A stretch of 64,000 bases of DNA from Alentia gelatinosa. Lineage: Eukaryota; Annelida; Polychaeta; Phyllodocida; Polynoidae. The stretch spans positions 142,004,913 through 142,068,912 of the forward strand of contig OX465579.1 in NCBI GenBank assembly GCA_950022655.1, read 5' to 3'. Each line of letters opens with the position of its first letter. Positions within the stretch are counted from its first letter, which is position 1. This document shows positions 12,233 to 23,560 of this stretch, one piece after another. Under the pieces are notes generated by a model that saw nothing but the letters and a program-made list of their open reading frames with translations, ran no database searches and had not been told where the DNA came from. The position numbers and the translations under genes are program-made.

Positions 12233-15200
12233 CAGGGGCGTACCCAGGATTTTGTTTCGGGGGGGGGCACACCTCTGAAGATTGACAAGGGTCCAGCTAA
12301 CAAGACCCTCCTGTGAGGTACCGGGGCAAAGCCTCGGACGCACTTAGATTTTATAGATTATACAAGCTGTATTCCGGATTCTGTTTCAGGGGGAATGTGA
12401 CCAGGGATCCAGCTCCTCCTGGGGGTCCAGGGGGCAAAGCCGCCAGAGGAACTTGAATTTCATGGATTATGCAACCTGTACCCAGGATTTTTTCCTAGGG
12501 ACAGGGGCTACACTTCTTAGGCTATCTAGAATTATTACCAGGGGTCTGGCTGCAAAACCCCCTCCCCTCTGGGTGTCCAGGGGGCAAAGTCCCTGAGAAC
12601 ATTTGGATTCTATAGATTATAAAAGCCATCCTCAGGATTTTCTTTGAAGAGGGGCACACACATCTTAGGTTATCTGTAAATATTGTCAGTGTCTAGCTGA
12701 AAAGCCCCTTCTGGGGGTCCAGGGGGCAAAGCCCTTGAAAGAACTTAGATTATATGCAATCTCTATCCTGGCTTTTGTTTCAGGGAACAGGGTTACACTT
12801 CTTAGAGTATCTGGGTATATTGCCAGGGTATTATCAGCAAACCCCCTCCTGGGGGTCCTGGGGAGGGGGTTACATATGTTAAGCCATCTGGAAAGATTGT
12901 CAGAGGTCTAGCAGCATGGCCCCACATGGTGGTCCAGGGGGCATATCCCCCAGGATCACATGGCAATATTGCCAGAGGTTTAGGAAAGCCCCTAATGGGG
13001 TCCAGGCAAATCCCTCTGAAACATTTGGATTTCATAGATTACACGAGCTGTCCCCAGATCTTTGTCTCATGGAGGGGAGATACATACCTGAGACCAGGTA
13101 CCAAGGGTCCATCATTAAAGTCCTCATAGGGGTCAAGGGGGTGAAACCCCCTGGCTGTACCTGGATTTTACACTTATAAAAGCTACACCTAGGGTTATGT
13201 CTTGGGGAGATTTATACACCTGAGACTACCTGGGGAGATTGTAAGGGGTCAGTGGCAAATTCTATATGGTAGTCCAGGGGGTAAACCCTGTAACCACTTG
13301 GATTTTATACATCATACAAGTTGTTCTCAGGATTTGGGTCCAGGGAGGGGGGTTACATACGTGAGACTACCTAGGAATATCAGTACAGGTCCAGTGACAA
13401 AGTCTCTCCTTGGGGTCCTTGGTACAAATCCTTTAGAAGGGCTTGACTTTTATACATTATACAATTTGTATCCAGGATTTCTTTACATGGGAAGATTAGA
13501 GAGGGTCCATGAGGCAAATCACCCATAATTGCTTGGCATTTAGATTATTTTTAGGGGACATACTTGCCTTGTTGAATGACACTGAAACAAGGGCATATAG
13601 GCATGTGCTTATTTGGGGGGGGGGGCACAATTTCTACTATCTTAACCACATTCCCCTCAAACAGCATTCACCACAGGCTTACCCAGAATTCTGTTTCAGG
13701 GAGGGGGCACACCTTGGACTACCTTGGATGATTGGCTTGGGCTCCAGGGGGCAAAGCCCCAAGCAGCATTTAGAATTTGTCGATTATACAAGCTGTATCT
13801 AGGATTTTGTTGAGGGAGGGGGTCATATGCCTGACACTATCCAGGGGTCAAGAAGCAATGCCCCAGTTGGGAGGGGGATTCAGGGAGCAATGCTCCCAGA
13901 AGAATTTGGATTTTTATTTTTTTAAATACATCTGGGATTGTTATGGGGAGGGGAGCCATACACCTGAGATTACATGGGGGTCCAGCAGCAAAACCTCTGC
14001 TGGGGATCCAGGAGACAAAGCCTCAAGATTCACTTGGGTTTTAGTTTTATACAAGCTGTATCCAGGATTTTGATTGAGGGAGGGAGATTGTTGCACACCT
14101 GAGACTACCTGGAATGTTGCCACAAGATAAATAGCATAGCCCCTACCAGAGGTCCAGGGGGCAAAACTCTTGAAGTGCTTTGGTTTCAGATATCATTTAT
14201 ACAATCTATATCCATGATTTTGTTTCAGGAAAGGGTTACACACCTGAGATTACCTGGGGGGATTGTGAGAAGTCTAGGGGCAAATTGCCTCCTTTGGGAT
14301 CCAGGGACCAAACCCCTTAAGTGTTTGGCTTTTATGCATTAGATGGCATTTATAGGTTACATGATTGACATAGGGGTCGAATGACAAGCTGTTCCTATGA
14401 TGTTGGTTTGGGCGGGGGAATTACACACCTGAGACAACCTGGGAAGACCTGGTTGTTTCAGAAGCTAAGACCCCCCTGGGGGTCCAGGGGTCAAAGCTCA
14501 TGGAATCATTAGGATTTCATAGATCATACAAGCTTATCCCAGGATGTTGTTTCAGGTTGGGGGATACATACCTGGAGAGATTGGCAGGGGCTCCAGCAAC
14601 AAAGCTCCTCCTGGGAGTTTAGGGGGTGAAGTCCCTGGAAGCAGTTGGGTTTCTAGATTGCCAAGGTTTCTGTGGCATAACCCCTTTATTGGGGTGCACT
14701 GAAGCCCCAGTGAGGGGGGTCACACACCTGAGGCTATTTGGGGAGATATTGAGGGGTCTAAAAGCAAAGCAAATCCCTGGGGTTCAGGGGCAAAGCCCCT
14801 GGAAGTACTCACATGTTAGTGACTCTATTTAGGGGAAGGGTTTTAACACACCTGAAGCTACATATGAAGATTGCCAGGGGTCCAGTTGCAAAAAACCATC
14901 TGGGAGGTCCAGGGGTCAGAACCCCTGGAAGCACATGGGTTTCATATAATTCAGAAATTACAATGGGTTAGGGGAAAAGTGATTCTTTAGGGATACAGGT
15001 GGGGAGGGGATGAAGCCCCTGGGTGCACTTGTATGTCAAAAGATTATACAAGCTATATACAGAATTTAATTCCAAGGAGGGGGTCACACAACTGAGGTGT
15101 CTGGTGGCAAAATCCATCTGGGGGTCCAGGGGGCAAAACCTGCAGAAGCACTTAGCTTCTAGATTTTACACAAGATACCTCTTGGATTTTGTTTCAGAGA

Positions 15201-15738
15201 CTAGGATTGTTACTGGCTAATTATGATGATTGCAAGGGCTATAAAAGTGCCTCTTTGGGAGTCCAGGGGCCCCCTGAAGAGCTCCCTCTTTTTGGGGAAC
15301 ATATTTCCTTTGTTGAATGACGTACATATGGTAGCAAGGGCATGTAGGGGGATATTTTTAGAGGGTGTGGGGAGGGCACACCTGGGACTCCCTTACATGC
15401 ATCCTTCAAGTGTATACCCTCAACCCGCACCCCTCTCCTAAGATCTCGTAAGTCGTAATCTGTACAAGGTCCTCACTATGCTCTATGGGAGAAGAATTCT
15501 TAATGAACTAGGCTTGGAGCCATGAGAATTCTTCTCCATAGAGAAGATTTAAGATTTCAATATCTTATGTATGTGTAATAGCCCAATCTTGTATAATGAT
15601 GTAACTTTTTAACTATGATAGATAGAAACAAAATTAAAAAAACAGTGTGTAGAGAATTTTCAGTTGGAACAGACCATCCTTGGGAAAATTTCGGGGGGGG
15701 CACGTGCCCCCTGTGCCCCCCCCCTGGGTACGCCCCTG
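12233..15738. mobile_element. 3.5-kb inverted-terminus DNA element filled with ~150-bp repeats
   Basis: The terminal inverted repeats are CAGGGGCGTACCCAGG (12233-12248 and complemented at 15723-15738). A perfect 6-bp target duplication, TTGTAT, lies at 12227-12232 and 15739-15744. The right end (about 15590-15738) is unique sequence followed by G/C runs; the same right-end module recurs at about 32530-32692. The inside has no transposase and is almost wholly a degenerate tandem array. Ends starting CAGGGGCG resemble hAT-like families, but the 6-bp duplication is not diagnostic, so the superfamily is left open. It inserted into the second-level element, because flanking bases rejoin to match the uninterrupted copy at 41.7 kb. 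Confidence 0.8.
12250..15440. repeat. Degenerate tandem array, ~150-bp unit, about 20-22 copies
   Basis: The unit runs, in order: ATTATACAAGCTGTATCC, AGGATTTTGTTTCAGG, a G-run, TTACACACCTGAGACTACC, TGGGGAGATTGCCAGGGG, TCCAGCAGCAAAG, then GGGGTCCAGGGGGCAAAG and CCCCTGGAAGCACTTGG. Successive copies differ by substitutions and small indels. Each copy contains an imperfect hairpin around CCAGGGGGCAAAGCCCCTGG. The start of the unit (GTATCCAGGATTTTGTTTC) matches the element's own left terminus (GTACCCAGGATTTTGTTTC). Open frames across the array are by-products of the repeat and are not genes. Confidence 0.85.
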
Positions 15739-16133
15739 TTGTATCCCAAGTGCTGTTCACGCTTGACTGCACCTTCTAATGAAACGCAAACTGCCACTTT
15801 GCTGCCACTGTTACAAACAGCGAGACTTCTAGCTCCTAGTGAAACAGCCCCCTGGTCCATGATGTGTCTAGATTTGTCTAATTCTTATGTTTGGGGTCTG
15901 TATTTCCTAAGGGCAGCTACTTGTGGTGTCACGAAACTAGACAAACCCAATGTCTGTATGGTGTCACAGACATGTCACAAGACTAGTGAAACAGGTCCCA
16001 GGAGTAAGAAGAACTTGGATTGGAGCACCAAGAGACCGCTCTAATCACACCAAGGAAGCCAGGAGATCCAATGGGTGCACCCTGAGCCTTGACACTTAGC
16101 TGCCTGCATGGACACGATCTGAGACAGACCTGG

Positions 16134-16232
16134 GGCCTGTTGAATAATCTACGTATAATCGTACATGTAGACCCTTTTCTGTATGCCATAGAGACCCACG
16201 GACGATGTGGGTTAACTTTATTCAACTCTTAT
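16134..16232. mobile_element. Small inverted-repeat element (~100 bp)
   Basis: TGTTGAATAATCTACG on the left and, complemented, AGTTGAATAAAGTTAAC on the right form short imperfect inverted ends directly beyond the nested transposons. Non-coding. Weak evidence; it could be a fragment. Confidence 0.35.
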
Positions 16233-16254
16233 GGATGACTTTATGGAAGGCTGA

Positions 16255-16652
16255 GACTGTCTTTGCGATCCATTATAACCATGTTTCATCCCAAAAGGGG
16301 GGGGGGGGTAAAAAAAAAAAAAAAGAGAGCACCCTCTTTTAATTGTTCTTGGAAGAATGTACATTGTTGTGAAATGCGTCCAATGCTTCAATTAGTACGA
16401 GACAGGGTAAGAAATTAGTATAAGTGTGCTATATTGTTCTTGCAAATAGTTAGATAAGCTTTTTAGAGTTTCCTATGTACAATCTTTGATTTCAGACATT
16501 GTTCTACATTGGAGTGATCACTTGTAGCCCTTTGGATAGTCCATTATGTGCCGATGGAAAGTTCACATGTATTTTCTACCCGTACTTACTGTTACTCTTT
16601 CAGTTCAATAAATAGAGCGAAGCTCAATATTAAAAAAAAAGACTGTCTTTGC
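16255..16652 (+). mobile_element. Retroposed sequence with poly(A) and 12-bp target duplication
   Basis: GACTGTCTTTGC occurs at 16255-16266 and again at 16641-16652. Immediately before the second copy is a run of nine A (16632-16640), and AATAAA lies about 20 bases upstream of it (16607-16612). This is the signature of an mRNA-like transcript inserted by target-primed reverse transcription. The inserted ~374 bp also has a poly-G/poly-A tract near its 5' end (about 16299-16324). No reading frame or known SINE promoter was recognised, so it is probably a 5'-truncated processed copy of a 3' UTR or the tail of a retroelement. Confidence 0.8.
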
Positions 16653-17660
16653 AAACAGACTTGAATATCAATAAACGTTAACCCTTGTACGAGGTACAGA
16701 AAAGGGTTTTCATATACCATCCTAAATTATTAAACGGGGCCCTGGTCATCCATCACCAGTCGCTCGCGCTGTGTGCCTCGTTACCTCTTCATTTTATATA
16801 ATTCCACTGTATGACCTAATCATTCAATTCAGATAGCTCGTGGCATAGATAAACTTATTAAAAATCAAAACAAAAGTCAAATACACAGAATCTACCAGGC
16901 GCAAAATTGAAAGGTTTCTTAAAGATGATATAAGGCAATTAAACTAAGTTAACAAATCCAAAAAAGTAAGCCCAAACTATGCGCCCATGAGCGTGCGCAG
17001 TGCGGGGCTTAGAAGTCCATTCCTGGGCTGTGAGTAGCGTGGCGTATGTAGGTGGCTACTGGCAGCTATGAGTCTACACTGGACTTTTGAGGCAGTTGGA
17101 TGCCTTTGTGAGCTCTGTTCCAATTGTAATGTATTGGTAATGTCTCTGCTCCAATAGCCGTTTTTCCGTTCAGCGCCGCCATGCGGTCATGTTGCATGGC
17201 AATGCGGACGTTCGGCCAAATATTACGCTGTCCGAGTGCGCGCCTATGCATTCACACATAGGGTGTGAGCGGCAGGTATGAGAGCAGAGGTGTTGTTTTC
17301 TTCCAGATAGGAGTGTTAGAACAAGTGAGGACACTCTCAAAACAAAGACAGGTTGTCCACACTTCAGAGTTGATTATTGTCTCAGTTTTTAGACCTTGTT
17401 TAATTGTTATAGAGCTTACACAATATCATACATTGGTAGTAAGCATCAGAACACACCACTGTTTGCCATGGATTTTGTACTATTTCCATAGTACAAACCC
17501 TCTCTGCTACAAACAGCGCGGCTAATAGACTTAATTCTAGGCAAAACAATTATTTTGGACAAATTATGATTTAAAACACAAACCCAATAAATATATTCTT
17601 TGTCATCTCATGGTAAAATATATGATGATGATTTTGTAATGTATCAAATGGGTTATATGT
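16653..17660. other. Stretch without a recognised gene
   Basis: Non-coding; small GC-richer patch at about 16980-17260. Nothing recognised. Confidence 0.4.
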
Positions 17661-17662
17661 AT

Positions 17663-17672
17663 TATATATATA

Positions 17673-17724
<52 letters not shown>
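17663..17724. repeat. TA/TG microsatellite
   Basis: Alternating TA interrupted by a short TG block, directly visible. Confidence 0.95.
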
Positions 17725-17728
<4 letters not shown>

Positions 17729-17997
17729 TATTATATTATGATATTATTTATTCTGATGTAAAACTAAGACTATATGGTATGTACAATTATGTTAATCTAA
17801 GACCTAAATTGTTGTTTCAAATGTAGGGGAGGTGGAGTGGAAAGCGGAAAATACAACTTTTAATAGGCTAGGCACAGTCATGGCAATTCTTCTTCTGTAT
17901 TATTCCAGATGGAAACTATTTTCCGCCATTAAAGGTGATCACCGCGGGTGATTGTATACAACATGTGTTCTATAAAGGAGCTTATCTAAACGATATA

Positions 17998-18895
17998 TTA
18001 ACCCTTTCCTTACCGCACCTAGCGTAGTGCGCAGTCCGTTAACGACCGCGGCCCCTGCCGCGAACGTTCCCACCACTACCGCACGTCGCACGTCGTAAAG
18101 ACGTTTAAATACCGGCCTATTCTGCAGGCGTTAGAAAATGGCCAGAAGTGCAGAGGGGTGCCTCACTAATTAGCAAATGTAAATAACTTAGAGAAATAAT
18201 TAGATAATTTGAATGATACCTAAAAAAAGAAGAGACTTCAGGCTTTATTTTCATACCATTCATTATGAAATAGATTGATATTTAATAATTATATCAATAT
18301 TTCCAATTGCAGGAAGAATTTGAGACATTTTTTTTGCTCCATTGACACAAGCCTGTACATAGGCCCAATATAGCACTGCACATACAAAGATGTGTAATTT
18401 TTTTTCCATCGCGATGACATTATGTTTTTTTTTACGTAAATAGTGATAAAAAGATGTGGGGAACACATGTGTGAAGTTTATTTCTTTTTGTAGAAATTTT
18501 TTTTTTATGAAAAAATCATGAAAATGGGATGTGCCTGATAGGTGCCTCCCACCGCACTCAGTGTTATAGTAGCTGTAAGGCTTTGTTTTCTCAACTCGCA
18601 ACTATTTATAGCGGGGTATAAACATCACCATGGCAACTATTCTTCAGAAATTCTGTTAAATATGATACATAATATGGTTTTCTTTATCAAGTGAAGATCT
18701 TTTTCAAATCGATACATTATTTTCGGAAATAAAATGTCGCACATGTTCTTGTATCAAAATGCTGCATTTATGCAGCAGCTGTACTGCCATGGTGCTGCAT
18801 TTATGCAGCAGCTGTATTCCTATGGTGCTGCATAAATGCAGCAGCGGTACTGGCGTGGTGCTGCATATATGCAGCAGCGGTCGTGAAAGGGTTAA
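17998..18895. mobile_element. TTAA-flanked element with CCCTTTC ends (piggyBac-like, non-autonomous)
   Basis: TTAA lies at 17998-18001 and 18892-18895. It is followed inward on both sides by CCCTTTC (18002-18008 and, complemented, 18885-18891). TTAA target duplication with CCC-starting ends is the known signature of the piggyBac superfamily. The 5' part (18002-18130) is CpG-rich; the middle is AT-rich; the right end carries four 33-bp hairpin repeats. No transposase is present. The minus-strand frames inside are not convincing genes. Confidence 0.65.
18761..18892. repeat. Four exact-period 33-bp hairpin repeats
   Basis: Units start at 18761, 18794, 18827 and 18860, an exact 33-bp period. Each contains a palindrome of the form GCTGCAT-NN-ATGCAGC (loops TT, TT, AA, AT), then a GC-rich linker such as AGCTGTACTGCCATGGT. 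The stems are conserved while loops and linkers vary. Because 33 is a multiple of three, the minus strand reads as an 11-residue repeat (LLHxCST), which I regard as incidental. The array abuts the right end of the surrounding TTAA element. Confidence 0.95.
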
Positions 18896-20244
18896 GTATT
18901 GATGAGCCGATATGAATGTTAAACCCACCAAATTGTAGCTGAAATACCATAGAATACGATGGGATCACTGTATTGGCTCTTAATATAATCTAAACGTAAT
19001 CTACGAACGTATCAAACTTAGACACTCAGTCCTCTAATGCTAAAGAGTACGTTACTAGGTGTATGTTTGGCCGCATGCATTGCGTAACCAAGGCGCGTCG
19101 CCGGCCAGTGGAAAAAGGCCTATTGTAATGTATTGGTAATGTGTCAGGGCATCGTAACCGGCAGACATCCAATGAGCGGCGGTCAGTCAGACAAGCATGG
19201 CACTGAGCAGTGCACACATAGTCAGGATTACAACTTTACAAGGACAACTACCAGCAGAAAAATGACTACAAGAATAATCCTACTGTAGTTTGCATGTTGT
19301 CTATCAAAATAATTTAAAAGACCAGGTGAGAGAAACGTGGCAGAGCAGTGAGCCAGGACAGGTACGTTCAAGGTTGCACTGATCTTGTTTAGCTTATTTG
19401 TAAACATGATTTGCATGTGGAGGGGGGGGGGGGGCGGCTAATCATGGGAATGCATATCATGTTATTTTATATGTATCTGTATATATGTGTTTCTGTGTGA
19501 TCTCTGTTTGTCTGTGAACATCTTTCTATGTCTGCGTATGTATCTATGTGTATGTGACTGTCCTTCATCGTCCTACAAAAACAGTATCCCTTCATTATAT
19601 CCGTGTTATTCACTGTGATATTGGGGAAGGGAGCAGGGTGCCAGCTTTAAGCAATGGAAATAATATGATCCTAACGATATTTATTCATCGATTAAAAACT
19701 TGAGTTACCCAAACATCTTTGCATTGAACCTGGAAGATTTGAAATAAGAAGATTCTGGAGATGAACAATCATTAATAAAACACTTTCTGGACGCCAAAGC
19801 AAGGTTCACCCCCAAAATGGTCTTTGGCTGCCGGACAAATTGTGTCCTAAGATCCGGAAAAAGATCTGGGAAATGACACATTAAGCACATTGAACTTAGA
19901 TGTTGTACACCAGGAAGTGTTAGCCTTTATTCTGGTGTCTTATGGTCAGAAAGGAAGCATATCACTCAGTGAAGGATGTAAGAAATTATGGAATAGCAAA
20001 GTTTCCCAAAGCACTGCAAGCGCATTTGAACTGGCTATCCTGCCATTATTTTTAAGCCCAGCATCTATTGAGCTCCCGATACCCTCCGATAGACCTTACA
20101 ATTCGTGCATCGTGGTGCATCATCTGGTGTATCGGCTACAGGTTAAAGTTGACTTTCCAACGCGATGTCGATTTTGTGTTTGGAGATGCATCATTAGGCC
20201 TATCGGAGTGTATAGGGAACTCAGTGGACACCGGGCCTTATACC
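18896..20244. other. Stretch without a recognised gene
   Basis: Contains a 12-13-base poly-G run near 19424 and simple TGTGTAT-rich DNA at 19460-19560. The open frame from 19890 to 20345 runs into the inverted repeat that follows and has no recognisable domain. Confidence 0.4.
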
Positions 20245-20465
20245 GAAGACACACCAAGCGAGTGAAGACAGCGATCTCTGGAATCGCCAATACAAATTGG
20301 CGTGTATGTGAGATATCATTTCATAGGAATATCTCCTGCCTATAATTTAGCATCTTGGAAGCAATAATCAGGTGAAATATAAAATAATAGCTCACATATA
20401 GGCTATTTTGTGTTGGCGATTAAGGAACTCGCTGCGTTTCTCGCTTGGTGTGTCTCCGGCTTTAC
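20245..20465. mobile_element. Snap-back inverted repeat, probable MITE
   Basis: The left arm contains GAGACACACCAAGCGAG-like sequence (20249-20265), then AATCGCCAATACA and TATGTGAG. The right arm repeats these in reverse complement, ending with CTCGCTTGGTGTGTCTCCGG (20438-20457). Arms are about 75-95 bp with roughly 75-80% match by eye, separated by about 30 bp. No target duplication was assigned. Confidence 0.55.
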
Positions 20466-20765
20466 AGTAAAATCGTGCACTCTCTGCGCTCCTGATTCAC
20501 GCCGAAAGGCCTTACGACTGACTTCCCTCTTCAAATAAAAAGTAAATTCATTGGCCATAGTGTTCGGTATTTATAATCCTAGTATATTTTGAGATCTATT
20601 GAGGTGAATCGACGGCAGTGGTTGCACGGTTTTAAAGGTGATATCTTATGTATTCTTCATGTAAAGGCCAGCGACCAGAAAGAGGCACAGCCAACGAAAT
20701 GACATGGAGAAATCGAAAGTCGTGTATGCTTACAGAGAGTACATAAATAAGTTCTATACATATAT

Positions 20766-20766
<1 letters not shown>

Positions 20767-20859
<93 letters not shown>
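20767..20859. repeat. Compound CA/TA microsatellite
   Basis: About 15 AC units followed by about 30 TA units, uninterrupted. Overlapping open frames are artefacts. Confidence 0.98.
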
Positions 20860-20862
<3 letters not shown>

Positions 20863-23325
20863 CGGATTGTTTATACAATAATGGATTCTGAGCGTAGTAT
20901 TGGCTATCAATTGATTCATATTTATATAATCATGGTTATATCATAACACGGACATCTTAAAATGTTCGTCCATGACGAATATATAGCCTTCAAAGTGACC
21001 AAGCTAGGCAGGATGCATAATGAACATGTCTCTACTCGTTCTGTAAGCGCTAGGCTAGGTATTTACCATATTTCCAAAGGTTGATGACATACTTTACACG
21101 GTCACCTGGGTAATATCTTGATACTGGATGTTGTGTATCTGTATTTTTTGTTTGATTCTAAGAACCGCTTCTCTTCATCCATCCATCACCATATTGTATA
21201 CAGCAAACATAGATATGCAATAGGGTAGTATTGAAAATGGTGGCCCAGTTCGTTTTGAAAGCTTTTCCATAGATGCTAACATTTCGGCAATGGCCCTCAA
21301 AGAGTATCGATTATTCGTCAGGGGATATAAAATAAAAAACGTGCTTTTAAAGGGGCAAGAATTTCGTGACCTTCAGAATCTTTGAAAGAAAATTGAAAAT
21401 GATGAATATCGTTCCTTTGAAGATGTATGAGATGTTAATGGCTTACAGTAGTCGTCGCCAAGTTTATATCAAAGGGGGGGAAATTATTTGTCATATACAA
21501 AATGACTTACCAATAAATACTCATTGGGCTTTGATAAAAGGGGTGATGTTGGCGACCTTCATATGCAAGGAGCGTTTAATGAAATGATAGAGAAACATTG
21601 ATAGAGAAACAGTAATAGAGGGCAAAAGGCAATAGAAAACAAACCGGAATAAATTCCGATCATGGGGGCATCAGTAGGGGTAACGTTCGCGACCTACCTT
21701 TCATTGTGATATTTAGCTAGAGTACTGTACGTCTATGGTTGATTTTTGTAAGTCCTGCATGTAAACTACGAAATGGTATGAGCCAAACCGTATTTCTGGT
21801 GTTTGTTGAACTCTGTTTAAGATAAATTACTTTAGTATAAATGCTGCCATAAGTCTGGTTCATAGTCTAAGTATAGGGATTATGATTAAGCCCATTAGAC
21901 ATCGACATTTTAGATCACACTACCACCGAATCGATGGCCGGAATATCTAGATTGGGAACAGCCAGGTGGATGTATGACACCCTCGAACATCGACCTGACT
22001 GAGATCAAAGGGTACTGCCGCTGGTTGGGCTGTGATCGTCATCGAAATTACTTACAGTCTAATATCTTTTGATCTAACTGAGGTTGGGGAGTAGGTTTCA
22101 AATCTGTAATTGCAGTGGTGTCTTTTATAATAATTATGTATCAAACAGACGGGATTACGCGAATACTAATCAAATGGCCCAACAGTCGGTGAAAGTGTGT
22201 ATTTTAACAATTATAAAGTCAGGAAAAGCCGGCCCTTACCACCACCCCCCCCCCCCCCCATACTGACAATGTCCGACTATTTTCGGGAGGGTTAAAGAGA
22301 ATCTGGTCTCTGAAGTGAGTACTTTTAACAGCATTTTCACGGACCTTTGATATAGTACGTATGCAGTGAAAGGGGGTGGGGGTGGTGAATAATTTTGGAC
22401 ATTTTCAGAACAGCTCTTCTTTAATCTAATGCTTGCAAGATGGAGTCCTTCCCACCTGATGCCCAAACGCTCATTCACCTACTGTCGATCCACTGCATTA
22501 TTATCTGCTCCCTATGCTCTCACCTGTCTGCTTGTTCATCGCTGCGGTGGTCAACTCACCTCCAGTCTGTGAAAAGTATCTTCTTAGAATTTATCTATAC
22601 CCTTTTATAAAAAAAAGATCATGATATTAGTCTCTAAAAAAAAAACCCAGCACAATGATCCCCAATTTTCAGGTTAGAAATATGTACTGCAACACTCATC
22701 ATATTTAAATTTCAAGAAAATGACATGGGTTTTAATTTTCATGCCAAAGTGTCCGGTACGCCATTGAGATCTTGGTATACAAAGTACCCATTGAGAATGT
22801 ATGGGATTATTTAAGAATTGCCAGACACCATAACCATGGTATACGGATTCAAATCCGTGGTATACGGCCTCGAAGTCCCTTATGCTATAGAGCAAGGAAA
22901 TAGTAGTCCCTATTGATATAAACTACGAAAATTACTGGGTTTTCTTTGGAAAAGATGGATGATGAATACAACAATCGATTGTTTTTTAGACATTACCCAT
23001 TGGTTTTTAAACCACTCGAGGTTGACGTTGTAATACATTTGATGACACACGTGTATTACTATGCGTCAAGCTTTCGTGGTTTAAGGTGCTTGTCTACAAA
23101 GGCATGGATTATTGTATGTTTATACTGCTGCGATTTGATAGTCCCAATTGGTTTTTATTATTACTCTATCGGCACCGTCCCTGCCTTCCCCTGCCACAAC
23201 TAGCTCATTGGCTTCAGCTACAGAAACAATGACCACCGATGCAACGCGATTGTCACAACCATAGTCAGTGCGGCAAAGCATTTAAATAAAAGAAGCAATG
23301 CATCTCGAATGGTTTGCATCTAAAT
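20860..23325. other. Stretch without a recognised gene
   Basis: Contains a 14-15-base poly-C run at about 22246-22259. A small direct repeat, TGGTATACGG, spaced 21 bp, lies at about 22834-22866. No gene recognised. Confidence 0.4.
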
Positions 23326-23560
23326 CCCCAAATCCACTGAGGCGACGGAATTTCCATGCGAGACCGTGCGATTCCCATGCGAATCCCATACGATATTATT
23401 TAATACTTTTAATATTTTCGCAAGGCCATCGTATGACCATGTGAATTAGCATAAGCGATTTTTCATGCGAATTTCATGCGACCGAGCGGACTTTGTGCGA
23501 ACGTCTACGAACGTCGGCGACCGCTAATTCGCATGAAAAATCGCCTAAGTGGATTTGGCG
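23326..23560. mobile_element. MITE rich in CATGCGA words
   Basis: The ends are inverted: CCAAATCCACTGAGGCGA (23328-23345) and, complemented, CCAAATCCACTTAGGCGA (23541-23558). Inside, CATGCGA or its complement recurs at least six times, and ATTAGCATAAGCGATTTTTC is echoed by an inverted TAATTCGCATGAAAAATCGC near the right end. Non-coding. Confidence 0.65.

Larger units (their letters stand above)
11531..15854. mobile_element. Second-level element with CAGGGGGYTGTTTCACTAG ends, interrupted
   Basis: Ends are CAGGGGGTTGTTTCACTAG on the left (11531-11549) and CTAGTGAAACAGCCCCCTG on the right (15836-15854). With the two inner insertions removed, about 460-480 bp remain. The subterminal DNA is rich in CAACAGTGGC, GCGAGAGG and CTCTCGCTGTTG words. 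The same layout is seen in the copy at 41172-41895; 12135-12226 and 15745-15854 align with 41703-41895. It is therefore a repeated family, non-coding and non-autonomous. Superfamily not determined; the terminal sequence resembles many short MITE-like families. Confidence 0.75.
11370..16000. mobile_element. Outer element arms of a four-level transposon nest
   Basis: The left end (11370-11400) begins GGGACCTGTTTCACTAG and continues to GTGACATGTCT. The right end (15969-16000) is its reverse complement with a few differences, giving terminal inverted repeats of about 32 bp. Only about 160 bp of left arm and 145 bp of right arm belong to this element; everything between about 11531 and 15854 was inserted later. 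The left arm itself ends in CTAGTGAAACAG, so the interruption lies at or beside an inner copy of the terminal sequence. No clear target duplication was found at the outer ends. Superfamily unassigned. Confidence 0.7.

Noticed and set aside
12802..15441. Many 60-108-residue frames
   Set aside because: They are chance frames in the ~150-bp tandem array; frames are not kept between units.
12227..15744. 8-bp target duplication proving a hAT element
   Set aside because: Only six bases (TTGTAT) match; the eight-base flanks differ, so hAT is not proven.
18761..18892. CRISPR-like array of palindromic repeats
   Set aside because: The linkers are themselves repeats of 17 bp, not unique spacers, and the genome is eukaryotic.
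18704..18931. 75-residue minus-strand protein with an 11-residue LLHxCST repeat
   Set aside because: The 33-bp period happens to be a multiple of three; conservation follows the DNA palindrome, not the reading frame.
20632..20919. 95-residue frame with Tyr-Ile and Cys-Val runs
   Set aside because: Artefact of the CA/TA microsatellite.
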